In this document: positions 17,709 to 29,380 of the stretch, in pieces
Layout of the letters: each line of letters opens with the position of its first letter
How positions within the stretch are numbered: the stretch's first letter is position 1
Assembly (NCBI GenBank): GCA_002812745.2
Contig: NCSJ02000262.1
Span: 1 to 60,979 of the forward strand
Source: Scytalidium lignicola
Lineage: Eukaryota > Ascomycota > Leotiomycetes
Length of the DNA: 60,979 nucleotides
Direction: 5' to 3'
The notes under the pieces: generated by a model
What the model was told of the DNA's origin: nothing
Databases searched by the model: none
The model's input: the letters and a program-made list of their open reading frames with translations, nothing else
Program-made: the position numbers and the translations under genes

Positions 17709-19859
17709 CTAAATTACAGTACTTCGAGGGCGACCAGGATCAGCCTCCTCGGCCTCAACATCATCTGCTCTTTCACTTCGTTGTGTCATGCTTCTAAACA
17801 AATCGTTTAGAGTATTGCTCAGACTTGTCGCCCGACTCCTTGAGTTTTGTGGATCTGGTAATCCACCGAGCGCATCCGGGGCGCTTTGAGCCTCTCCATT
17901 AACACCAACAGGCTCTTGGTTAAGTTGTTGACCTCCAGACTTAGTCCTTCGAAGGCTAAGGCGAGATCGTCTAGACAATTTCCTGGCCTCTGAATCCACT
18001 CCCCGCCGCAATGTATCAGCTACCACGACACTTAGGCCTCCTGATAGCGGAGAGAGTAACGGACCAGGCATGATAAGAGACACGGAATGTCTAGCTGGGG
18101 TAACTGGTCTCTCTGGTTGTGACACCCCGTTGCTCGGTTGAGGGCTTGATTTTGAATGGGTGTTACCGTACATAGAAGGACGTACGGGCCTCAGCGAATC
18201 TACGTGTGATTCAGAAGGTATGACTGCAGGTAACACACTGTTTTGTGCCTCAAGCTGTTGATACTCTTCCAGTCCATCATCTATCGACAATATCCATGGG
18301 TTGCTTAGCATTGGCGTCGACTCATTCTCTGAAACCTCTTCTGAGGCATCCTCAGAGACCTCTATTGAAGGTTGGGAGGAAGAAATAGGCTGCATATTTG
18401 GCGTGCTGGGTAATGGAGAGCGGTCAGCACTACTAATACGAGAATATCTCCTCGGGCTGGTTTCGCCTTCGTTGGTCAAGTCGAGTAATGCTTGGGGCTC
18501 TGCCTTGGACCTTCTGCAAATAGTTGATGGGGTATCTGCCCCATTTATATGATGTCTTTCCTCAGCGATTGGATCACGGGTATCAACATGGACACCTTCG
18601 TTCTCTTCATCTGATAAATCTGACCCTTCATCATCATCATCGGACGGTGATCTACCGTTCGTAATGAGAAATACGCCGAAGAAAGTTAACAGACAACCAG
18701 AGACAAACTTTGCTACACTTTCTGAAGTAGTCCTCTCGAAATCCCGATAGAGAATAGCACTTCCGAGAATAACGGAGAGCGTAAACATTACAAATTGTAC
18801 TGGAATAACTTGCGTAGAATCGAACTGTTGTAAAGCTCTGTTGACATATCTTACCTGCATAACGGCTGTACTAATCAAGACCACAATTAAGGCATAGGTA
18901 ACGGGTGTTGCAAGGGCTCTCCACAATGTATATGAGAGCATCGACGCAATTCCTTTTGTCGAGAGAGCTGTGTAGCCACCTTCTTATTATTAGCAAGAAG
19001 TAACGAGAAGGTTATAAGCGATCTTCCACTTACCAAAAAGTCCAACAAGCCCCAAATCGATTAATATTGTCTTGTTACCATAACGTGGGCTTGCCCACAT
19101 TAATACCACAGCCAAAACAAAAGTAACCACCATGTACACTTCAAATTCCAAAGTTGTTATAGCATCCCAGATTTCATGGGGACCTAACTTTCTCTCTTCA
19201 TGTTTGGCACTCAACACAACAGTCACTGCCCCACCAATCGCAACTACAACCCCCCAGAAGTCCCGTAATCTGAATTTCTCTTTCAACATGATAGGCGCAA
19301 TAATACAGTTCGAGATCAGAGCTACAACGCCCAATGGAGACACAATCGAAGCAGGTGCAAATCCGTACGCCAAGAAGTTTCCAGCCTCCCCCACAGTCAT
19401 TAATATGATACCGGTCCACCAGTAGGGTGATTTGAGATAGCTGGAGGTATTGTCTGAAGCGGTACTATCGTAGGAGGCGGAAGTGTGAAACGATTCTTGG
19501 AGGCGGTCATCTTCCCTTGCTTCCGGATCATATTCTGAGATGTTGTTCCTTTGAGTGTCTATCGTACCGTAGCCATTTCTTGAAGCCTTCCCTAAAGCCT
19601 TTAATTTCTCCTTGTGCTGAGCTCGAGCTCTACGTAATCGAATATGGGCATATCGTTGTATATTCAGCGCAAACGATATAAGAATATTCCCACATATCGC
19701 CGTGACTATTCCAATCAATGAGGACCATCGTTGCAGCCGCGAATCGCCATCACCTTCAGCAGGATGTATTACTATATTCTCCAGAGATAGTATCGAAATG
19801 GACGAAGCTATGGTTGAGTATCTTTGCTGAGCATCTGGCGCAGATGTTGGGAGATGCAT
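17709..19859 (-). CDS. NIPA-like (DUF803) magnesium transporter, apparent frameshift
   Basis: The start at 19859 gives about 275 aa of an N-terminal exon (19859-19034): a TM helix GNILISFALNIQRYAH, a polar loop, then YWWTGIILMTVGEAGNFLAYGFAPASIV-type helices typical of NIPA transporters. A downstream exon (18977-17709) supplies the remaining helices and a long Ser/Pro-rich cytosolic tail of about 270 aa. The frames do not fit. Exon 1 ends LGLVGLFG in phase 1 at donor GTAAGT. The following sequence encodes GYTAL in the matching frame but STKGIASMLSYTL one base out of it, and all available acceptors are phase 0. So there is a net 1-base insertion or 2-base deletion near 18961-18967, either real or an assembly error. 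The family transports Mg2+ at plasma or endosomal membranes. Confidence 0.8.
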
Positions 19860-20146
19860 AGCAGCTGAGAGCTTTATAACGTCCGGTATATATATGAGCC
19901 GACTCGTCCTGCTCCATGGACCTCCTCGAAGACTTTTAATTCGTGTCAATTATCTCATTGGTATATGTGTATCAGCGCGACAAAGCTGTGCCATTCTTGG
20001 CCAAGGCGAAATGGATACTAAGCCTGGCGCAGAGGTTGGTCTGAAAGAAGTTGAATGTGGGATAACTTGGCGTCACTTGTGAAGATCCACTTCGCCGCAT
20101 CCCTCGCCACCAACCATCAACATCAACAACTCACATCCCGGCAACA

Positions 20147-21943
20147 ATGAGCGACGATGAAGATATCAAGGTCGAAGTGGAAGATCTGGCCGAAGATGAT
20201 TCTTTGAGAGCATATCTGCCACAAAATTTTGGCAAAAAGGAAAAGAAGGCAGATATTGCAGCACAGATTGGGCGGACAAAACGAGCAACAGAGAAGAGCG
20301 TTCCTACAATTAAGAGCGAAGAGCAAGAGGATGGAGAGAAAAGTATAATCCAAGAGCCGGCCTCGAAGGACTTTGGATCGGACGATGATGATGATACGGA
20401 CGACTCAGACCAGTCGGATGACGAGGACGAGTATCCTGTTTCCCACGAATTACTGCTCAAGACACATGAACGAGCAATCACAACAATGTCGTTGGATTCT
20501 TCAGGATCAAGGCTTATCACTGGCTCAATTGATTGTACCCTGAAGTTTCATGACTTTGCTTCCATGACGCCTACGACCTTACGAGCTTTCAAGAGTGTCG
20601 ATCCAAATGCTTCCAAAACATCAAGCAATTCAGAGACACACCCCATCAATCACGTTGAATTCAACCCGCTATCTGGTAGTACATTCCTCTGTGTCTCGGC
20701 GCATCCACAAGCAAAAATTATGAGCAGAGATGGGGATGTATTAGCAGAGTTCGTCAAAGGAGATATGTATTTAAGGGATATGCACAATACGAAAGGTCAT
20801 ATTTCGGAAGTCTCTACAGGAACTTGGAATCCTGTGGATCGTAATCTGTGCGTTACGGCAGGTACAGATAGTACTCTGCGTATATGGGATGTTAATTTTA
20901 AGAGGAGCCAAAAGGATGTTATTGTACACAAGTCCAGAGCTGCTGGGTCTGCAGGAAGAACAAAGATGACTACGGTGGCTTGGGGAAGTCCTTTGCAGGG
21001 AGGTAACAATGTACTTGTCGCAGCTGGTCTGGACGGAAGCTTAGTCATGTGGAGTGGTGATGGGCCATTTACACGTCCAGCGGCGGAGATTAGGGAAGCG
21101 CACAAAGCTAATAGTTGGACTGGAGGTATTGACATAAGCTCTGATGGTCGAATGGTAGTTACGAGAGGAGGTGATGACACAATTAAGTTATGGGATACTC
21201 GAAAATTCAAGACTCCAGTAGTCACAGTCTCACACCCATCTACCTCTGATCACTACGGTATCACGAACATTAGATACTCACCAACGTCTTCAAGCATCAT
21301 CACCGGCTCTGCAACTGGTCATCTCCATATCCTCAACCCTGGAAACTTAAAGCCAGAAGTTGTTACGCCAGTGACACCTGGATCAGCTTTGATAACGGTT
21401 GAATGGCATGCAAAACTTAATCAAATCGTTACTGGCTCCGCCAATGCAGAGGTACACGTCCTCTACAACCCTAGCATATCCACACGTGGCGCTGTAGATG
21501 TCATGTCTCGCGCCCCCAAGAAGCGTCACGTTGATGATGACCCTAACTTCACCACCGACCTGTCAACTGGTATCTCAGGAGACAGTATCGTCACTCCAGG
21601 AGGAAACCTATCGAATACGGCTTCCTCGTCGTATGCTGCCAGGCATCCAACAGTAGGGTTAACAGCATCAGGTCGTTCACGAGATCCTAGAAGACCACAA
21701 ATTCCACTAGTTACTCCTTTCATGAAGAGCCAGCCAGATGAACAGCATATCAATGAGAGCATACCTCTAAGCAGTATGCGAGATGAAGACCCTCGGGAGG
21801 CATTATTAAAATATGCTGAGATTGCGAAGCACGATCCTTTGTTTACGAATGCTTGGAAGGAGACACAGCCGACAACTCAGTATGCCGAGTTGAGCGATGA
21901 GGAAGAAGACGAGGGGCCTAATAAGAAACGGGCCAAGAGATGA
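20147..21943 (+). CDS. WD40 repeat protein, WDR70-like
   Basis: Intronless, 598 aa. The N-terminal 100 residues are acidic and Ser-rich with charged patches (FGKKEKKADIAAQIG). The WD40 propeller follows; repeat ends visible include LRIWDVN, LVMWSGD and IKLWDTRKF. The C-terminus is acidic and ends in a basic NKKRAKR patch that could be a nuclear signal. The FGKKEK region and the propeller resemble WDR70 (gastrulation defective 1; S. pombe Wdr70), linked in the literature to H2B ubiquitination at DNA breaks. That role is from the family. It diverges from the NIPA gene over 287 bp. Confidence 0.85.
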   Translation: MSDDEDIKVEVEDLAEDDSLRAYLPQNFGKKEKKADIAAQIGRTKRATEKSVPTIKSEEQEDGEKSIIQEPASKDFGSDDDDDTDDSDQSDDEDEYPVSHELLLKTHERAITTMSLDSSGSRLITGSIDCTLKFHDFASMTPTTLRAFKSVDPNASKTSSNSETHPINHVEFNPLSGSTFLCVSAHPQAKIMSRDGDVLAEFVKGDMYLRDMHNTKGHISEVSTGTWNPVDRNLCVTAGTDSTLRIWDVNFKRSQKDVIVHKSRAAGSAGRTKMTTVAWGSPLQGGNNVLVAAGLDGSLVMWSGDGPFTRPAAEIREAHKANSWTGGIDISSDGRMVVTRGGDDTIKLWDTRKFKTPVVTVSHPSTSDHYGITNIRYSPTSSSIITGSATGHLHILNPGNLKPEVVTPVTPGSALITVEWHAKLNQIVTGSANAEVHVLYNPSISTRGAVDVMSRAPKKRHVDDDPNFTTDLSTGISGDSIVTPGGNLSNTASSSYAARHPTVGLTASGRSRDPRRPQIPLVTPFMKSQPDEQHINESIPLSSMRDEDPREALLKYAEIAKHDPLFTNAWKETQPTTQYAELSDEEEDEGPNKKRAKR

Positions 21944-22310
21944 TGGCGGAGTTATCAATTCAAATAGAATAATTATGATTGCATTTCGGCGCATTCGGTA
22001 GGGAGGGCATGGTTGTAAAAGGATATATGGTTATAAAATTAGGTCCAAAAGTCAAATATGACATAACTGAAGATAATAATTAACAAAAGTTGTTAAAGTT
22101 AATAGTTTATGCTTAGATTGTTAAAAGAGCGTGATGAAAACGGCTACAATAGCACCGCCATAAGGAACAGGGCTATCTTTTAAATATCAAGATACTCCAT
22201 ATATTCCATGGTTTTCCATACAGAGAGTCAAAATGCTATCTAAATCTTATCCCCTAACGCCAAAGCTATGCCCAAGTTCCTGTCTAGATATGCAACCAAA
22301 ATCATACTCT
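21944..22310. other. Convergent 3' ends
   Basis: 367 bp of AT-rich sequence between two converging genes. It can only hold 3' UTRs; nothing else is seen. Confidence 0.5.
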
Positions 22311-23606
22311 TCATACCTGCATTTCACCCCAGTCAACCCATTTGCGAATAATATAATCGACCTCCTTAACGCCATCTTTACTCGCCCCCACATTGAACCA
22401 CTCTCGATGCTCCTTTCCACACGTCGAACATTTCTCCCCGCTTTGTATTCTTTTCTCATTGAGTTCAATATGTATTAGCCGCTCAACCTTGTGAACGCAT
22501 GGTACCTTTCTTGGTGTTGTAGACACCTGCCCGGGAGATGATCCTGAACTGGAAGGGTTGTATGGGTAATAACGAATCAAAGATATATTATAGCCACACT
22601 GTCGAGTCCACTGGTTTAAGCGTCGCTGGACATTTTGAGCTCTTCCGATTTTCAGGAGCATGGTCTTCTTTTGGTCAGAATTGGTGCTCTTGTCTACCGG
22701 GGTTGAGAATGTCTGTAAGACTTCTGACGTCCTTCGTTGGCCAGGCCGGGGTCGAGCCGTTGGTTCTAGAAGTGAAGATGCGACTTCAGAAGGGAGTGTA
22801 GACGATAGAGATTCCGGAGTAAGCCAGAACATATAGATATATCCTGCCTCGTCTTGCTCGGATATCGGCTTGGATAATTCGGTAAGTAGCATGGCGGCAG
22901 TCTTAGGAGTGGCTGATTTTGATATGAGAGATAGCAGTTCAGTGGTTTGAGAAGAAGACCTTCCAGAAAACAATGGTCGATCAGGTGCATTCCCCGTCTG
23001 AGGTGAGAGATATGCGGTAGGTGGTGCGGGGCGAGCTTTTGTCTGTTGCATTGGTGGCTGTTTAGGAATTGGAACAGAGGTTCTTCCTCTTTGAACTTTG
23101 ACAGCTGGTCTTGGTGGAGTCCTCTTCCCATCATCCGGGACTCCAGTACAGCAAAAAAGCATTCCAGGGTCGCTTTTTTGCTTTGGTCGAGGCCGATGAT
23201 GTCCTTGGTGGCTATGAGACCGGTGTGTTTTGCCAGCCTCACGGCTAGTTGATTGCTTGGTTGTTGGTCTTTTCCTTGAGTGTGAGCGTACAGGATCCAC
23301 TTGGATGAGGCCAAGCCTATCAACCAACGTATCAATGCTGGTGCGTTCTTTGATCGTGGTGTGTTCAAGACCCGGATGAGCAACACCACAGGGGTTTACA
23401 ATACCCGCCTGATCCATATGTTGCCAACAGTATCCAAATTCACTAGGATTTCCAGAATTATCATGGCCAGGAAGAGATAACCTCGGTTTTCCTAGTGGTC
23501 TCCGACAAGGTCGACCATTAGATGTGACACCACAGCATGTCAAAGCTGGATTTTTCGAATCAGACCGCTGAATTAAAGACTCTGGAGTATGGGGTATGAA
23601 AGGCAT
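22311..23606 (-). CDS. Mug113-like DUF1766 (T5orf172/GIY-YIG-like) protein
   Basis: Intronless, 431 aa. The N-terminus has a Cys/His cluster (CCGVTSNGRPCRRPLG, then FGYCWQHM) typical of the fungal proteins of this family. A long basic, Pro/Ser-rich linker follows. The C-terminal 190 residues form the DUF1766/T5orf172 domain: a tract ending YIYMFWLTP, LKIGRAQNVQRRLNQW, HKVERLIHIEL and a CSTCGKEHREWF block near the end. The domain is related to GIY-YIG nucleases, but catalytic activity is not established for fungal members. S. pombe mug113 is meiotically up-regulated. A CACGTG site lies 178 bp upstream at 23784. Confidence 0.85.
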   Translation of the reverse strand: MPFIPHTPESLIQRSDSKNPALTCCGVTSNGRPCRRPLGKPRLSLPGHDNSGNPSEFGYCWQHMDQAGIVNPCGVAHPGLEHTTIKERTSIDTLVDRLGLIQVDPVRSHSRKRPTTKQSTSREAGKTHRSHSHQGHHRPRPKQKSDPGMLFCCTGVPDDGKRTPPRPAVKVQRGRTSVPIPKQPPMQQTKARPAPPTAYLSPQTGNAPDRPLFSGRSSSQTTELLSLISKSATPKTAAMLLTELSKPISEQDEAGYIYMFWLTPESLSSTLPSEVASSLLEPTARPRPGQRRTSEVLQTFSTPVDKSTNSDQKKTMLLKIGRAQNVQRRLNQWTRQCGYNISLIRYYPYNPSSSGSSPGQVSTTPRKVPCVHKVERLIHIELNEKRIQSGEKCSTCGKEHREWFNVGASKDGVKEVDYIIRKWVDWGEMQV

Positions 23607-24038
23607 TTTTAATTAAATGAGTGTCTATGACTTGAGAAGTTTAAGAAAAGAATGAAAGCAAACATAGTTAAATATAAAAGGAGTATGAAAGTTATGACAC
23701 AGCTCCAGTTGTACGTGCTGGCATGCAGCTTAAAAGGTGGCTGGGTTGTGGCTGAGGTTGCTCACTCCCAACGAGATGCTGCTCACGTGGCGTAAACTTG
23801 CACCGGAACCTGAGCAGCTCACTAGAGCCTTCGAAGGAAAAGATTCAAATTTACTCCACTTTGTCAACCTCTGTATTTTAGAAGATTGTCATTGTGTAAC
23901 TTAAAGTTGGGTTGTTTGATATCACATCCGCGCCGAGCCTCTCGCTTAGTCTCCTACTCAAAGGCCAAGGGAGTAACTTAGTAGATGCACACGCCTTTAA
24001 CTAAACATAGTAAGAAATAACACCTATTAAAACAGGAC
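23607..24038. promoter_or_regulatory. Upstream region of the DUF1766 gene
   Basis: Holds the minus-strand promoter, including the CACGTG E-box at 23784-23789 within GCTCACGTGGCG. No coding signal is seen. Confidence 0.4.
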
Positions 24039-24135
24039 GGGCATATGGTTTAGTGGTATAATGCTCCCTTAGCATGACAACTTGTACAGTTGTCCAACAT
24101 GGGAGCGGTCCTGGGTTCGATTCCCAGTATGTCCA
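24039..24135 (+). tRNA. tRNA-Ala (AGC) with intron
   Basis: The acceptor stem GGGCATA pairs with TATGTCC (one G-U). A and B boxes are intact (TGGTTTAGTGG and GGTTCGATTCC), and the T stem CTGGG/CCCAG is perfect. The anticodon arm CTCCC-TTAGCAT-GGGAG carries anticodon AGC, with a roughly 25-nt intron after the base 3' of the anticodon. The discriminator is A at 24135. A run of T follows from 24149 as a Pol III terminator, interrupted by an N at 24148. Confidence 0.9.
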
Positions 24136-24700
24136 GTTATATTTGGANTTTTTTGAACTTTTTTCTTCATTTTGTTCAAAAAATGTATTTTTGCTCAACA
24201 GATTGCCATATAGTTAGCCTAGAGAGTTTTCTGTAGTGGAGTTTCTACTACCGCTAATGATATGTTGCACGAAGACTAGGAGGAAATTGCTTTTTGACTA
24301 AATTATGATTCAGTGCTCTGTTTACTTGGGCCATCTCCCATACGATTACGGGTTAATGCGGAAACATATTCTCTTAATGACGCAGCGGGTTGAAGATCAA
24401 ATAAGCAGATTGTGAAATCATGGAAGGTGATAAGGTTGGAAAGAAGACATCTGCTAATTATAGCGATTGGAGGTCTTTTAGAAGTAATCATTTTTACAAG
24501 CCCACAAGAATTGTGGGCATGTAACGCTATGCATTGTTACCTGTAGTATACACCGAAGAAAGTGGGTAACCCAAAAACTCCTACCGTTTCTCAGCAGCAT
24601 GTCCGCCGACTAAACTCCGCCCGAACCCTGCCCACGAATGCACTAAACCCTGGAAATAGGCATTGAAACAACTCCCGAGATGGGATGATAGATCGTCCAT
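24136..24700. other. tRNA 3' flank and POP2 3' side
   Basis: 565 bp with a T-rich Pol III terminator at its left end and the presumed POP2 3' UTR at its right end. No gene is seen. Confidence 0.45.
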
Positions 24701-26199
24701 TTATTTTCCAAATTGGAAATTACCAAATACTCCACCTCCACCACCTGGAGTTAGTGATCCGACACCCGTTCCGTTACTATTATGTCCAGGTGTACTAACG
24801 AGACCTGCCTTTCCAGTATTTGGTGTGCTAGGTGTTCCGTTGGTATAGCTACCATTTTGGTTTGGTGTGGCATTATCTTGCATCTGTTGATGATAGTGCT
24901 GTGGATAGTGCTCTGGAAACCCGAGACCCCAGACTTTCCCAAGATGTTCATCACTAATATCCCCATTGAAAATTCTCTCCCGCATCTTGAAGAAAACCTT
25001 GCCCGTCAATAGAGAGTCTGACCCCGCCTGATGTGCGGCTCCTTGACGTTTAATCTTGAACGTTTCAGCAATGTTTTCCAATCCTGATTTCTGCTCAAAC
25101 TTGGCTAGGACTTCTGCGCTGTTCGGATCGAGAGGTGTAAGCTGACCCATAGTATGTTGCTTGATTGCATACTTCATCAGATACTTAATATCGTAGATGC
25201 TGGGAAAGAATTTCTTCATGAGTTTGTCAAATTCCACCTCATCGTCCGGTAGAGGTTTGCAAATCAGAAGTTTGGTAAGATATCCAAAGTCGTATCCTCC
25301 ATGGAATGATATCCACCGCACATCTTCATCACAGACTAAACCGGAGCTTATTAGAAGGGCGGCGAAATCGAACGGATCAATACCATCCCGCTCCAGGCTT
25401 TGAAAGTCCACGCCAGCTTGCTGCAAGGCATCAATAGACACCTGGGAATACATATCGTCCTTCAAAGAAAATTTAAAATTGAACTGCCATGTACATGGTA
25501 GTGGCACCATATTTCCTCCGTACTTTCGACCCCCAGAAATGCTCATATCGTCTAGTTGCGCTGGTGGGGAATCTCCTTCCTCAGAGAAGAGTGTGATTCC
25601 TATCTGGATGATCTGTAACAGATCCACGTTGCACCGTAAACACTGGTAGTGGTAATCACTCTTCCCTCGAAATGACCCCATCGGCCGAGCCACAAGTCCA
25701 GGAAATTCGGTATCCTGATTGACTATTAGCTATTGTTATGTGCTTGCCTGTGAAAGATGCTCGTCTATACCATAGCAATGTATGGGTACTTATCAACAAG
25801 CTGTCTCAATGTTGCCATCTCCTCCTCCAGGTTTCCCTTCCACACTTCTCGTATACGGCCTTTGTTTGCCACACCTCTTGCCCCAGTATCCATCATTCCA
25901 TTATGTGCTTGCTGTTGAGCCCCTCCATGTGCGAACCCCATCTGAGCTGCTTGACTTGCGAGACCTGTTCCTGCAGCTAGATTCGACAGACCTGCTGCTC
26001 CATAACCTCCAGATAGCCCTAACGTGTTTCCATTGACAGTAAACGGATTGTTCATCGAGTTCGCATTCATGAAGGTGGGATTTGAGGCTAACGGGGGAGG
26101 TAGCCCAGCAGTATGTGCTTGAGAATGCGCTGGATACTGCTGATAGTGGGATGCTAGACTATTTGGTGCGCCGCCGAAGCGCTGCAACGGTGGAGGCAT
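24701..26199 (-). CDS. POP2: CCR4-NOT deadenylase Pop2/Caf1
   Basis: Two exons, 26199-25771 and 25714-24701, encode 480 aa. The first 110 residues are Gln/Ala/Gly/Asn-rich and probably disordered. GRIREVWKGNLEEEM opens the Caf1 domain and the intron falls just before DTEFPG, so D144 and E146 are the first DEDD catalytic residues. HGGYDFGYLTK and HQAGSDSLLT supply the other two Asp residues. The C-terminal tail is Asn/Thr/Gly-rich. All catalytic acids are present, so it should be an active 3'-5' poly(A) exonuclease of the CCR4-NOT complex, which shortens mRNA tails in the cytoplasm. The exons sum to whole codons. Confidence 0.96.
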
Positions 26200-26562
26200 A
26201 TCGATTATCTATACCTTGTATCGTAGTCCAGGATAGATGACGGAGATGAACGGTTTTCATGGGCGCAGCCTGATGCGCGATCTCCGGGATACCGGTTCCT
26301 TTTATAGGCTCAATGAACGGTTCAATAGTGCGTTTTGAGTGCGGTCTGAAAGCAATCGGTTCAAAAGACAAGAAAGGGTTCTGGTCGTGAATTAGTTTTG
26401 CATGTCAGTCTCCAGTCTCTTGTCTCTTGGGTAGGCTGAGTGAATCGCTGGGTTGTCGCGCCTCGCGTAATTAGCCGCCTTTAGCGTGGCGCTAGAGCCT
26501 TGATTGGGGACATCGAGTAGCTCCCTCAGATCACCACTTCCTCAAGGATCACATCAATCGAA
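26200..26562. promoter_or_regulatory. Divergent promoter, POP2 / complex I B12
   Basis: 363 bp shared by two diverging genes, so a bidirectional promoter is likely. I see no specific site I can name. Confidence 0.45.
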
Positions 26563-26965
26563 ATGCGTCTTACAAGGTCAGTCAATTAGGTGTTTTGAAG
26601 GCTTTCTATTGGCAATTTCTAACTATAATTTTTATGTAGTGTACGGAGGGCAGCGCGCCCGAACCTTACCGGTTTTAATCCAAAAGCATTCGCAGCAGCA
26701 GCAGGTTCACCTTCAAATGACCCATGGGCAAGATAGTCAGTTCAGAAACTTCCATTGGCTTGATCTTCGGCGAGCCAACGTGTGCTGACTGAGAAACAGC
26801 GAAGCATGGCGATACAGTGGACCATTCACCAGATGGAATAGACTAAGAGGCGGTTTCCCGGGTCTAGGCATTGCAACAGTGGCATTCGCAGTGTATTGCG
26901 GATACGAGTACATGTTTTTAAAGGATGATCATCATCATGAGCATGAAGAAGGCCACGGCCACTAA
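26563..26965 (+). CDS. Mitochondrial complex I subunit B12 (NDUFB3-like)
   Basis: Three exons (26563-26576, 26640-26735, 26800-26965) give 91 aa, below the usual reach of gene finders. The first exon holds only 14 coding bases. The protein starts MRLTSVRRAARPNLTG, passes GFNPKAFAAAAG and DPWARYEAWRYSGPF, then a TM segment (FPGLGIATVAFAVYCGYEYM) and ends in a His/Glu-rich tail. The PWA.xEAWRYSG core and single TM identify NADH:ubiquinone oxidoreductase B12, an accessory subunit of the inner-membrane arm. Both introns use the donor GTCAGT. Exons sum to whole codons. Confidence 0.88.
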
Positions 26966-27353
26966 AAGCAGGGGTAAAATGGATTGCAGATGGACGCAAT
27001 TGTTTAAGTCATTGTATATATGGGTCGGGATCAAATAAACATTATGCTTCTCTAGTAGCTTGTGTCCGGAAATATGAGCAGGAACTGCATTGTTGACTTA
27101 GTTTCCATCACAGTGTTTGGAGTTGTGTCTTAGAATGATACTTCATTGATTACGCTAGCTTAAGGGCCTGATTTTCACCAAGATAGCCATGAGTGCCGAT
27201 ATTGGACACCAATCTGAATAAAACTGCTATCACAAAGCATAAGTTACAGCTCGAAAATCATCCGCTAAGCTTCCGAGGTGTCTTTTAGGAATGTTTCTTA
27301 AGATCTAAGATCTACTACCATTTAGGCACAAACTCAACTAGTGTGATCAGATA
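26966..27353. other. Convergent 3' ends, B12 / epoxide hydrolase
   Basis: 388 bp, AT-rich, no coding signal; 3' UTRs only. Confidence 0.45.
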
Positions 27354-28455
27354 TTAGGCTTTTGACCTTTCTAGGAAGCCTTTTAGAATCTTATTAAACT
27401 CCTCAGGTTTATCCAAAAAGAGCCAGTGTCCAGAATCAACATCCACATCTACCAGTTCGCCTTCAACAAGATCTGGCATAGTGCTCTTTGCTTGAAAGGG
27501 TATGCAGACCGGATCTTTCAGTCCGGAAACCATCAATGTATCTTTCTTGATCTTGTCATCAATTTTACCTTGCTCAAGCAGCTCCTTCTCCTCTTCTATT
27601 CCAAGACCAGAGAGGACACGCTTGTACCAGTTTAATGGTGCCGTATAGTCATTACCAAAGGAAGCGTGATGGTGTTCTACAGCCTCCGGGGTCATATAAG
27701 AACCCATTTCAATCTTCTTGTCAGCTTCGAGGAACTTCTTCAGGGCTCCAACTGGCGCAAAATCTGTCACCCAGGCATCCATGTTGGCGGGATGGACGAT
27801 GTTCAAGAAACTCTCCCTCTGTAGCAAATATTATGTTAAATGACGATACAAGCATATGGATATATTGAGAAGCTTTCTGAGTACAATAGGAAAAGATTTT
27901 CCATACATGGTGACCGACAAACTTTCCAGCTGTTTCTTCATTGAACAGGAGCCAATACCCAAAGACGGTATATCCTAGCATCTGTTCCGTACGATCGTTG
28001 ATGGCCTTGACCGTCTCCAGGGTTGTTCCATTGGCGGGAGTAGTGAAAGGCGCGCTTACAAACACAAATTTGCTAAATCTGTCCTGGTTATAAATGGCCA
28101 GTTGGGAGAGTAAATAAGTTCCCCAGTCGTGTGCTATACCGACAATAGGACCGCTAATATTTTCGTGGTCCAAAATTGCAAGGATATCATCAACCATTTT
28201 TTTGCCCATGTATGCGGTCTTGTCTGTAGGTTTGGAAGATCCTCCATATCCAAGAAGATCTGGAATCAGGAGGCCATATCCCAGTTGTTTGAAAAAGGGG
28301 ATCTGGTACCTCCAATCTGCCGAAGTAGAAGGAAATCCATGAAGGAAAAGCAGAATTGGCTTAGCCATAGATGAAGGTGGCGAGTGAATATATGCATATG
28401 TATTTCCTGAAGGCACTGTGAGTTTTTTATTTGGTTTGGGTACTTCGGTAGCCAT
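27354..28455 (-). CDS. Soluble epoxide hydrolase (alpha/beta hydrolase)
   Basis: Two exons, 28455-27907 and 27818-27354, encode 337 aa. Visible features are the oxyanion motif HGFP (39-42), the nucleophile elbow AHDWG with D110, a lid region with YWLLFNEE and NWYKRVL Tyr residues, an acid in GLKDPV, and the catalytic H314 in SGHW. This is the standard epoxide hydrolase set: attack by D110 forms an ester with the epoxide, which the His-activated water then hydrolyses to a diol. There is no signal peptide, so it is probably cytosolic. The natural substrate cannot be read from sequence; a fluoroacetate dehalogenase-type activity is a less likely alternative. Confidence 0.88.
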
Positions 28456-29380
28456 TGTAACAGTGGTCGATGAAATCCAAGATCCAATGCTTAGAAATAG
28501 TGGTAAGGCTAGAGAAAGTAAATATAGATAGAAGGCGTAGCTATAGTTTATTATATAACGGATAGCTCGGTATAGTTAAATAGCAAGTTTATCCGAGCCC
28601 GGCCATTGAAAGTTAGAACAGTTAGGATATACACGGGGAGGAATCCTGATGTACTGGGCATAAGTACTTGAGGGGCCTAACTATACGTAAGAACTTGACT
28701 ATTGGCGATCTAACTTCCTGACATGGGTCACCATTCTAATTCTGTGCCTCCAAGGCACATCTAACCTATCAGGCCATAAGTAAGTAAGGGAAAAGATGAA
28801 GTTGAGTGTGTGGGGGTGCATTAAGCAAGTACTGTGTGACTCTGTGGTAAGCACTCAACCATAGCTATTATGCACTCCTTGCAAATGATTGTCCAAATTT
28901 GTATCAAATAGGAACTATACCAAAATATTACATGTACCTCCCAAAAGCAGTATAGCGACAGTTAAGGAGCAATATCCATTGGCCATGCAATCTATCATGT
29001 ACTCCATACGTACGTACCGCAATACAGCCTCTTAGGCGAAGAGTAGGAATCGGCTAACCGCTATAATTTATCTGTTATATCCCCCTAAGCAACTCAGAGT
29101 GTCATCTTCCAGTTAATCCCATCTGTTTAAATACGGTAACCCATACGTCCAATTTTGAAATGAACCAACAAAAGGCAAAATATTATTGCTGTAATCTATC
29201 CTTTGAAAGTGTAGGTATAAACAGCCTCAGGATAGAGCCGAGGTGATATCTAAGATCCACTTCTCTATCTACATAATGATATCTTTCAGGACCCATACGA
29301 TTATTAGACAACCTGAACTCCGCGCTGTCCGTATCCAGCGCTCCCAAAAACCCATATTATGATGTTTTGCAGATCCAAGT
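28456..29380. other. Intergenic, epoxide hydrolase promoter and NHX1 3' side
   Basis: 925 bp with no open frame of note, no tRNA and no clear repeat. Confidence 0.5.

Noticed and set aside
20131..20520. Ser-rich 129-codon minus-strand frame
   Set aside because: Antisense of the acidic, Asp-rich start of the WD40 gene.
24001..24198. Minus-strand frame over the tRNA
   Set aside because: Its WESNPGP stretch is the antisense of the tRNA T arm and contains an N.
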